Under the pieces are notes generated by a model. The model was not told where the DNA came from. It searched no databases and saw nothing but the letters and a program-made list of their open reading frames with translations. A program made the translations under genes and the position numbers. A DNA stretch of 6,843 nucleotides from Deltaproteobacteria bacterium (GTDB lineage Bacteria; Bdellovibrionota_C; UBA2361; OMII01). The DNA lies in assembly GCA_023262305.1 (NCBI GenBank), contig JALRCK010000115.1, positions 1 through 6,843 of the forward strand. Reading direction: 5' to 3'. Shown here piece after piece: positions 1 to 4,894 of this stretch. Each line of letters opens with the position of its first letter. The stretch's first letter is position 1.

Positions 1-1
1 A

Positions 2-160
2 AGGGTCAGATGCTATGTGGCAATTCAAGTGGTCCTAGTTGCCTGCTTGGCGATGTCGGGCGTGGTGTCGGCCGCGCCTCACGATGCTCAGCAACGGGCA
101 AGCAGCTCGAAGATTTTACGCGAACTCATCCTGAACTCCCGGTCTTCCGCACATCCTTAG
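2..160 (+). pseudogene. 5' part of the cysteine-rich secreted protein gene: signal peptide, ends at in-frame TAG
   Basis: This frame is open from the left edge and is the same frame as the ORF at 218-937; the only stop between them is TAG at 158-160. It encodes a hydrophobic stretch (VAIQVVLVACLAMSGVVSA) followed by APHDAQQ, a typical signal peptide with a likely signal peptidase I site after VVSA. A lipobox-like LVAC also occurs inside it, but the hydrophobic core continues past that cysteine, so I favour ordinary secretion. The start is either GTG at 17-19 or a codon left of the window; Arg residues just upstream (RVRCY) would suit an n-region, favouring the latter. After the signal come polar residues (SSSKILRELILNSRSSAHP) and then the TAG. 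That the segment belongs to the downstream gene is inferred from frame identity and complementary content. Confidence 0.5.
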
Positions 161-217
161 GGTCCGCAGTCCGCCTCAGCCTTAGCTGCGAGGGGTGGGC
201 GTCAGGATAGTGCGTTC

Positions 218-937
218 ATGCGCCTCTTCATCTCAAGACTAGCCAAAGGGTCCCCTCGGTCTTCGACCATGTCATCAGCGCAATCCACCGCTCGCGAGCA
301 TAACTGCGATGATTTGGAGAAGATCGACTACGATAATCCGACCTGTCAGAATATTGAGTTAATTGCGCACTGCATGCATAAGGATTGCGCTTTAGAGAGG
401 AGCGCCTTCGGTGACGTCATCTGCGGCTTACAGGCTGGCGGGTGTTTAGACTCTCCGGGTCGCCTCCGACTAGCGGAGATCCTTAAATTAGAGGAAGAAC
501 CGGACGCTATCGACGCTGTGGTGGACTTGTTTTGTGCGGATAATACCGGCCCTGATCTTCCTTTTATTCCCGCGCCCGTAGATTGCGATCTGCTTTTTCA
601 AACTGTGGGTAGCCTTTCAAAAGAGCATATGTCTAATGTTATGGAGATACTGCGCCCCATCTGGGACATGTACGTTAAGATGAAATGCAAACCCTGCGCC
701 GCCGACCTCAATGGAGTAAATGTTTATGACTATTGTGATGAGATAAACACCCCTCCCAAGGTGAACCTAGAATGCGAGTGCCACGAATCGGGCAAATCGG
801 TCCCATGCTTCAACAAGCAGGGCAACACCTGCTGCGCCAAAGCAGACCAGTGCCATAGTGAGGACGAGAGCAAACAGCCGTGGTGTGGTGCCGAACACGT
901 ACCCACCCCACCGAGCGGAAACACCGCGCTGGAGTGA
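218..937 (+). CDS. Cysteine-rich hypothetical protein, probably the mature part of a secreted protein
   Basis: Family not recognised. Read from ATG 218 it has 239 residues, with 18 cysteines spread along residues 29-223. They include pairs such as CKPC, CEC and CC, and a dense C-terminal cluster from about residue 186 (LECECHESGKSVPC, then NTCCAKADQC). An even, high cysteine count suggests disulfides and therefore an exported protein. From ATG 218, however, there is no signal peptide: the first 25 residues are basic and Ser-rich. The missing signal lies upstream in the same frame, before a TAG at 158-160, and the codons between the TAG and 218 are open. ATG 218 has only a weak AGGA at 204-207, so it may be an internal Met. 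Expression from 218 alone would give a cytoplasmic product. It ends at TGA 935-937, directly before a hairpin. Confidence 0.6.
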   Translation: MRLFISRLAKGSPRSSTMSSAQSTAREHNCDDLEKIDYDNPTCQNIELIAHCMHKDCALERSAFGDVICGLQAGGCLDSPGRLRLAEILKLEEEPDAIDAVVDLFCADNTGPDLPFIPAPVDCDLLFQTVGSLSKEHMSNVMEILRPIWDMYVKMKCKPCAADLNGVNVYDYCDEINTPPKVNLECECHESGKSVPCFNKQGNTCCAKADQCHSEDESKQPWCGAEHVPTPPSGNTALE

Positions 938-982
938 GCAATCCTTCCACCACCCTGTTAGAGGCTGCGCCTCATGGATTGC
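938..982 (+). terminator. Nested inverted repeat directly after the stop codon
   Basis: GCAATCC (938-944) pairs with GGATTGC (976-982), and inside lies a second perfect hairpin, GAGGC-TGC-GCCTC (961-973). The structure starts at the base after the TGA of the cysteine-rich gene. There is no T run after it, so it is not a classical intrinsic terminator; it could aid Rho-dependent termination or protect the mRNA 3' end. Confidence 0.3.
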
Positions 983-1077
983 CCAACTGGCAGCGGCCGC
1001 TTTGGTCAATACACGCCTCGTTTGCGTACTGGATAAAACGTCGTAAATTACCCCCCAAGAGCCGCAAGAGAACGGTG

Positions 1078-1105
1078 TCTCGCCCACCATTGGTGGGCCG
1101 GGAGA
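1078..1105. terminator. Strong hairpin in the 938-1221 intergenic region
   Basis: GCCCACC-ATT-GGTGGGC (1082-1098) is a perfect 7-bp GC-rich stem with a 3-base loop. TCTC (1078-1081) and GAGA (1102-1105) extend it across a small bulge. No T run follows on either strand, so a terminator role is only possible. It lies about 120 bases before the 1222 gene and could equally be an operator or an mRNA leader element. I see no convincing promoter in the rest of 938-1221. Confidence 0.35.
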
Positions 1106-1221
1106 ATGGTTTATCGACAGCAATTTTAGGGCCTTGATGCAACTAACGTGAGAGGACGAAGTAACCGAAGGCGTATTCCTCACACGGTATTCGAAATGCA
1201 AATCTCCACGCTTGGGATTAT

Positions 1222-3291
1222 ATGATCTCTTCAGAACAAGCCCATCTTTCATCGGTTCCTCATCCCAACGAAAATAGCCACGTTGAGAAGTGGCTGACTG
1301 CAAAGATCGGAATGCCGCAGAACGTTGCGAATCTCTGCTTAAGCAGCGAAGGCATAGACGAAGTTCCACTACGTGAGACCTTCGAGGTCCTCTATAAGGC
1401 GGCTTCGACCTGCGAAACATCGGGCATCGACAGTATCACGATAGGAGGTCCACGCGACCTTTATCGCGGCATCCAGCATTTAGGGCTACAGGCTATCGTC
1501 GGATCCTTTGTCAGGCTCGCCCCTGTCACAAGCGCTTATGTTGCGGACCGGCTGGTTCGGAGACAATACGAGGGGCTCTCTCAAGAGGTACTGGAAGTTT
1601 TACTCAATCAAGATGGCTTCACGGATCTTCTCTTGATGTATAGCGCCGCTATCGAGGGAGATCCGCTGATTGCTCAAGAATTAGCGCGCTTCGCGCATAC
1701 CGAACGACCCACTACCAGCCCCGATTACGCGAGGTGGTTTGTGTCCGGCATGCTGCTGCCCCTCTGTACACTAGGAACTCCGCTTCCGAGTATTACGAAT
1801 CATCCTGTTGCGAGAATAATCGGCAGCCTGATAGACCGCGACGCTGGTAGAACGCTGCCCGTCAATCTTAGGCCCCTTATTCTACCGCCACTTGAAGAAC
1901 GCGAGCTGGTCGCTATCCAGAATGTCCTTCTCGCAGCTTCTGAAAAGAATGTACAATCCACGGAACCTGCCGAGCCGTCGGCCGTCATTCTTCCAAACCG
2001 GGAAGCGCTGCGTCTCCTACCGTCAGTTCAACCCGCCCTACCGCAACGACCACCGCTCCCTCGACACGTTCCAAACGGGCTGCGGGCTCTGCCAGGCAGC
2101 CCCTTACATGGCCTTCCGATCGGTAGGGAGTATCGGCTACAGACCCAGTTAACGGATTCGATACTAGGAGCCGTCGTATTCAGAGATGGAATGCTCATTC
2201 TGACTCCCGATGGGCTCTACAAATGTCCCCATGTGGACGAGACAAATGTCGGAAGATCCCCGAACGTTGTATGGGACGTCTCGAATAGCCCCGTATCATC
2301 CTCTGTGCCTTTCACCGGTTTCAACGCGGTCTCGCCATCAGGTCAACATATAATTGTCATGAGAAATAACAGCTGGATGAACGAGGCAAGCAGGCTTCGA
2401 GCATTAGCTGAAGACCCGAATCTGGAGATGCTCTCACTTTTTGGTCCCGATGTAGCGGTGCACAACAGCTGTCGCTTTCACCCTTTGGAGGGCCCAGACG
2501 GAGCCTGCACGGAAGTACCACTCTGTCACGATTTCTGCTGGGTGCAGACTCCCAACGGCGAAGAGTGGGTTATATCAACGGCTCGCGACAAGCCTCGCAT
2601 CGATGTGCGTCGAATAGAGGCAGGGGGACTTGCACATTCTATTGTGTGCGTCCCGCCCGATACCTGCGGTGATTTTGTCTTTAACCGAACGCAGACGTCT
2701 GTAAGCTTCTCCGCGGCCCGTATCTCCCCCAACGCCGAATGGGCAGCAGCTCTATCGAAGGAGGCCGAGGACACTATAGTGACTTTGTCGCTATTCAGTC
2801 TCAAAACGGCTCACATGGGTCCCGAAGCATCCCATCAAGATCGGACACAACCTTATCAATCGATACATTTTTTCGCTCACCAAAATCAACCTGCCTCACT
2901 CCTATTTAATCTGTCGGGCGATCTTCTACTTCTGAACGAACAAAATGTGCCTATGGGCTGGGTAATGGGTAGGGACGGGATAAATGGCTTTAAACGGTGG
3001 TCGTACACTGATGCCACGCCCTCCCCACCTGCTCGCATATCCACCGACTCAATCGTGACCTTATCGCGGCAAAACATGTTCGCGGCTCTGTCCAAAAACC
3101 GCAAAGGGGTCGATTTGTTCAATGGTAGAAGCCTTAGGGTGCTAGCCCATTGTGATCTCGAAGTGTTCGGCGAGGAGCACCTCACCTCTCTTCGATACCA
3201 CCGTGGTATTGGTAAACTTCTTGTAGGTGACTCAGGTGGCGGACTGTGGCGAATCCCGCTACCTGAGGATCCAGAGCAACACTATGGCTAG
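1222..3291 (+). CDS. 689-residue protein: helical N-terminal region, Pro-rich linker, WD40-like beta-propeller C-terminal region
   Basis: No family recognised with certainty. Residues 1-240 look mostly alpha-helical (for example QEVLEVLLNQDGFTDLLLMY and ERELVAIQNVLLAASEKN), without a signal peptide or membrane segment, so the protein is probably cytoplasmic. Residues about 243-300 are a linker rich in Pro, Leu and Arg (PALPQRPPLPRHVP). Residues about 305-689 alternate short beta-strands and turns as in WD40 or similar propellers: FNAVSPSGQHIIVM, ISPNAEWAAALS, SLLFNLSGDLLLLNEQN, GIGKLLVGDSGGGLWRIPLP. These resemble 'position, value, display' blades but lack clear WD dipeptides. ATG 1222 is the first ATG of this long frame; the site before it (GGGATT) is weak. 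The gene is intact, ends in TAG, and is followed after 57 bases by the gene at 3349, so the two are probably co-transcribed. The propeller suggests a binding or scaffold role; this is inference. Confidence 0.8.
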   Translation: MISSEQAHLSSVPHPNENSHVEKWLTAKIGMPQNVANLCLSSEGIDEVPLRETFEVLYKAASTCETSGIDSITIGGPRDLYRGIQHLGLQAIVGSFVRLAPVTSAYVADRLVRRQYEGLSQEVLEVLLNQDGFTDLLLMYSAAIEGDPLIAQELARFAHTERPTTSPDYARWFVSGMLLPLCTLGTPLPSITNHPVARIIGSLIDRDAGRTLPVNLRPLILPPLEERELVAIQNVLLAASEKNVQSTEPAEPSAVILPNREALRLLPSVQPALPQRPPLPRHVPNGLRALPGSPLHGLPIGREYRLQTQLTDSILGAVVFRDGMLILTPDGLYKCPHVDETNVGRSPNVVWDVSNSPVSSSVPFTGFNAVSPSGQHIIVMRNNSWMNEASRLRALAEDPNLEMLSLFGPDVAVHNSCRFHPLEGPDGACTEVPLCHDFCWVQTPNGEEWVISTARDKPRIDVRRIEAGGLAHSIVCVPPDTCGDFVFNRTQTSVSFSAARISPNAEWAAALSKEAEDTIVTLSLFSLKTAHMGPEASHQDRTQPYQSIHFFAHQNQPASLLFNLSGDLLLLNEQNVPMGWVMGRDGINGFKRWSYTDATPSPPARISTDSIVTLSRQNMFAALSKNRKGVDLFNGRSLRVLAHCDLEVFGEEHLTSLRYHRGIGKLLVGDSGGGLWRIPLPEDPEQHYG

Positions 3292-3339
3292 GAACATCGG
3301 CTTTTGAAGTAGGATGACGAAAACAGAAAAATAAGACAC

Positions 3340-3344
3340 GGAGG
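3340..3344 (+). promoter_or_regulatory. Shine-Dalgarno site GGAGG for the gene at 3349
   Basis: GGAGG lies 4 bases before ATG 3349. It is the best ribosome binding site in the window and fixes that start. It sits in the 57-base gap after the stop of the 1222 gene, supporting an operon with independent translation of the second gene. Confidence 0.7.
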
Positions 3345-3348
3345 TACT

Positions 3349-3633
3349 ATGGGACAATTTATTGGCGGATCGGGACCATTTGGATATGCAAGACCTGCTG
3401 ACTCTGACGAATCATTTGAAAGCATGTCCTTTCAGGAGAGGCCCCCCGGGTACCTTGCAGAAATAAGGGACTCCCGCCCTGATTTGGCAACACGTTTGGA
3501 ACGCATGTTTGATACACAGACTCAGCTTGACGAGCTCTCACATTTTGTTACGACTGGAGAGCATTTCGAAGTATTTTGCGGCAGAAATTACTGGCCCGGG
3601 ATCCGAGTCCTTTCGGCCTATCTTGGCGGTTGA
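3349..3633 (+). pseudogene. 5' part of an unrecognised gene, frame 1, before the frameshift
   Basis: ATG 3349 has a strong GGAGG site. The frame reads MGQFIGGSGPFGYARPADSD, then a charged helical stretch (LATRLERMFDTQTQLDEL), then FVTTGEHFEVFCGRNYWPG. After about 3600 it runs into IRVLSAYLGG and a TGA at 3631-3633. The next frame over the same bases continues in good coding sequence (SESFRPILAVESFLAQG), so the natural product is most likely one protein formed from both frames. The shift needed is +1 (one extra base, or two missing), located roughly between 3580 and 3610, close to the CCCGGGATCC stretch at 3596-3605. Family unknown. If the frame is real as it stands, only a 94-residue peptide is made. 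Confidence 0.6.
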
Positions 3634-4318
3634 AAGCTTTCTTGCCCAAGGGTTACACGTCGATGTAACGACGAACCGTCATTATCAACAAAGTATGGTG
3701 AAGATGAGGGAAAAAAATTGCCTTTTCGAAGTAATAAACGACCCCAAGCAGTTCGCAATCCTTAGACGCGTTAGCGGCTCGGATGACCTTTCGCAAGGAG
3801 TACAGATGCTCATAGCTGACCTCAAGGGACTGTCAACCTGCCCCCTCCGATGGGGTAGTTTGGCTGACCAGGTTGGTTTACCAAGGGTGTTTTACCTAAA
3901 TCCGGTCACTGCGGAGGAGGCCGCTGAAGCGATAGTGACAGCGCACTGGAACGGGAATGAGCTCGCTCCGACCTTGTGTGACACTCACGAATCTAGGCTG
4001 ACCCATGGCCTACCCACGTTACTAGACAGGGCAAAGCGCTTCCTTTCCGGTTATAACCACCTTGGGATGCAGATAGGTACCGCTCAACAAGGGGCGTATC
4101 TAGCGCTTGTGTGCGACAACCTTTTTGACTTCGGCTCCACAGACGGGTATGCCCGACTACTGCTCGACCGACTGATCATAGCAGCGTTGACAGTAAACGC
4201 AATAAACCGAACTGAACTAGCCGGCGTAACGGCTTCCTTTGAGCTGAAGGAAACTCATGACGCGAACTTTTCATACTTGGCCCTGGAGCGGCGATTATTT
4301 GTGACCGACGGGTTGTAA
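3509..4318 (+). CDS. 3' part of the same unrecognised gene, frame 2 (real coding probably from about 3600)
   Basis: The frame is open from 3509 (a TTG without a convincing ribosome binding site), but the first 25-30 residues are probably out-of-frame sequence; genuine coding seems to begin near SESFRPILAVESFLAQG. From there the protein reads as a soluble globular domain: HVDVTTNRHYQQSMVKMREK, LFEVINDPKQFAILRRVSG, a helix VTAEEAAEAIVTAHWNGNEL, then two predicted helices (LTHGLPTLLDRAKRFLSG, GYARLLLDRLIIAALTVNAI). I see no signal peptide, membrane span or catalytic motif that I can name. Joined to the 3349 segment it gives about 323 residues. It ends at TAA 4316-4318, but the same frame stays coding-like for 33 more codons. 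As the partner of the 1222 gene it may belong to a two-component system, function unknown. Confidence 0.65.
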   Translation: MIHRLSLTSSHILLRLESISKYFAAEITGPGSESFRPILAVESFLAQGLHVDVTTNRHYQQSMVKMREKNCLFEVINDPKQFAILRRVSGSDDLSQGVQMLIADLKGLSTCPLRWGSLADQVGLPRVFYLNPVTAEEAAEAIVTAHWNGNELAPTLCDTHESRLTHGLPTLLDRAKRFLSGYNHLGMQIGTAQQGAYLALVCDNLFDFGSTDGYARLLLDRLIIAALTVNAINRTELAGVTASFELKETHDANFSYLALERRLFVTDGL

Positions 4319-4420
4319 TCGAGTTTAAAGGCTCTCGGAGGACCTGGCATCAAACCTGCTGCGTTTGTAAGCGCCCTTAAGGAGAAGAGGCAAAACCTCG
4401 CTGACGCAAGTTTTTGCTAG
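4319..4420 (+). pseudogene. Coding-like extension in frame after the TAA of the previous ORF
   Basis: The frame that ends at TAA 4316-4318 continues open to TAG 4418-4420, encoding SSLKALGGPGIKPAAFVSAL and then KEKRQNLADASFC. Codons have many G in first position and the peptide looks like a helical protein C terminus, so it may be the true end of the gene, cut off by a nonsense change or base error at 4316. It has no start codon of its own with a proper site, although GGAGGA occurs near 4337-4342. At 33 codons, chance is not excluded. Confidence 0.3.
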
Positions 4421-4501
4421 AAACGGTGCTCACGCACCGTTCATTTGAGGGTAAAATGCAGCACTTTTGGCGAGTGCCCTGCGCAGCCCTTTTAGCAAAA
4501 G
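4411..4501 (+). ncRNA. Possible structured RNA: long closing stem around three hairpins
   Basis: A closing stem joins 4411-4422 (TTTTTGCTAGAA) with 4490-4501 (TTTTAGCAAAAG); 10 of 12 pairs are Watson-Crick and 2 are G-T. Between the arms are AACGGTGC-TCAC-GCACCGTT (4422-4441, perfect 8 bp), CATTT/AAATG (4442-4446/4454-4458, 7-base loop) and GCACT/AGTGC (4461-4465/4473-4477, 7-base loop). The layout is cloverleaf-like, but it is not a tRNA: the T-loop consensus is absent and the base before the central loop triplet is A, not T. The 3' closing arm overlaps the terminator-like hairpin at 4496-4521, so a leader or attenuator is possible. Pairing was assigned by eye only. Confidence 0.3.
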
Positions 4502-4521
4502 AACGCGAAAGCGTTGTTTTG
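4496..4521 (+). terminator. Likely intrinsic terminator with GAAA tetraloop
   Basis: CAAAA-G-AACGC-GAAA-GCGTT-G-TTTTG is symmetrical: a 5-bp AACGC/GCGTT stem with a stable GNRA loop, a G-G mismatch, then a CAAAA/TTTTG lower stem whose 3' side is a T run. The A run on the 5' side makes it possibly bidirectional. It would end transcription of the 1222-3349 operon, or act as an attenuator for the gene after it. Confidence 0.5.
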
Positions 4522-4539
4522 CCTCTCCCCCTTAGCTTT

Positions 4540-4584
4540 AATTGGCGCTCAAAAAAACAGTGTGCGGGGCGTGCGGCACCAATT
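4540..4584 (+). repeat. Inverted repeat around the possible start of the small broken gene
   Basis: AATTGGCGCT (4540-4549) pairs with GGCACCAATT (4575-4584) with one mismatch and one G-T pair, enclosing 25 bases including a run of seven A. Possible GTG starts at 4562 and 4571 lie in or next to the loop, so folding could affect translation of the gene that follows. Assigned by eye. Confidence 0.3.
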
Positions 4585-4657
4585 CATCAACGTCGGTGAG
4601 ATACTCCAGAATATTGATTCGGTTCATCTTGCAGGTGCAAACAAGGGAGTTAAAGAT

Positions 4658-4710
4658 AGCCCCCCCCTCTGGTACATGGTACTTTCGATGCGATCAGATA
4701 CATGCTACCA
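4658..4710 (+). repeat. 53-bp direct repeat, copy A
   Basis: It matches 6791-6843 with a single mismatch (C 4661 versus T 6794); the last 49 bases (4662-4710) are exact. Sequence left of it differs completely. The right limit is unknown because copy B ends at the window edge. It contains an imperfect palindrome, TGGTA-CATG (4670-4678) against CATG-C-TACCA (4701-4710), and lies inside the small broken gene, coding for LVHGTFDAIRYMLP. Confidence 0.95.
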
Positions 4711-4792
4711 GAGACCGATAATGTCGCCTTTGAGACTGCTTCAAACTCGCGAGAAGGAAAGATCGAAGAACCTGAAGAGTACCATGTACCAG
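4669..4792. repeat. 15-bp perfect inverted repeat
   Basis: CTGGTACATGGTACT (4669-4683) and AGTACCATGTACCAG (4778-4792) are perfect reverse complements separated by 94 bases. The left arm lies in direct-repeat copy A. The arms span 124 bases, a MITE-like size, but I see no target duplication beside them and coding seems to run through, so a secondary-structure or chance origin is as likely as a mobile element. Confidence 0.7.
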
Positions 4793-4868
4793 CGGACTGG
4801 GGCGCAGCGTTACGGGAGCGGTCTCGCCACGCTGCATCCGCCTAACTCTCAGCCAGATAGTCACTGTA

Positions 4869-4888
4869 GTCGGTAAGTCATGACCGAC
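4869..4888 (-). terminator. Hairpin just beyond the lipoprotein stop codon
   Basis: GTCGGT (4869-4874) and ACCGAC (4883-4888) form a 6-bp stem with an 8-base loop, 7 to 26 bases past the TAA of the lipoprotein gene on the - strand, and 24 bases after the stop of the small + strand gene. It sits between convergent genes, the usual place of a terminator, but has no T run, so the call is weak. Confidence 0.3.
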
Positions 4889-4894
4889 ACGGGT

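Larger units (their letters stand above)
4571..4845 (+). pseudogene. Small unrecognised gene broken at a run of eight C (halves in two frames)
   Basis: Frame 2 from GTG 4571 (or 4562) encodes FINVGEILQNIDSVHLAGAN then KGVKDSPP with coding-like codons. After the C run at 4660-4667 the coding signal passes to frame 1: LVHGTFDAIRYMLPETDNVA, FETASNSREGKIEEPEEYHV, PADWGAALRERSRHAASA, ending at TAA 4843-4845. The frame 1 part has a strong excess of G in first codon position, whereas frame 2 there is irregular. One extra C (nine instead of eight) would join the halves into about 91 residues. Frame 1 alone could start at ATG 4702 and give 47 residues. The 5' end is uncertain since no ribosome binding site is clear. 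Family unknown. The bases at the junction are duplicated at the end of the window. Confidence 0.5.

Noticed and set aside
10..210. + strand ORF of 66 residues at the left edge
   Set aside because: The neighbouring frame encodes a clear signal peptide in line with the 218-937 gene, so this is an out-of-frame shadow.
957..987. Integron attC site (GTTAGAG and GCCCAAC motifs around a hairpin)
   Set aside because: The core motifs are in the wrong order for attC and GTTAGAG does not fit GTTRRRY. GCCTAAC at 4839-4845 likewise lacks a partner. No integrase is present.
1196..1225. Ten-codon leader ORF (MQISTLGII) overlapping the start of the 1222 gene by ATGA
   Set aside because: No ribosome binding site and too short to separate from chance, although the overlap would suit translational coupling.
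767..1420. Long - strand ORF of 217 residues across the 938-1221 gap
   Set aside because: It overlaps the ends of two better + strand genes, is rich in Arg and Ser, has no clear ribosome binding site, and mostly mirrors the coding strand of its neighbours. Its hydrophobic C-terminal stretch is the antisense of the cysteine-rich gene.
3314..3334. Six-residue ORF (MTKTEK) between the 1222 and 3349 genes
   Set aside because: Too short, and an A-rich spacer is a simpler explanation.
4411..4501. tRNA gene
   Set aside because: The cloverleaf-like pairing lacks the T-loop and D-loop consensus bases and the T before the anticodon position; the first arm has 8 bp and a 4-base loop, and the closing stem is too long.
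4514..4876. Single 120-residue ORF from TTG 4514
   Set aside because: After the C run this frame loses coding character while frame 1 gains it, so the uninterrupted ORF is probably a mixture of real and shadow sequence.
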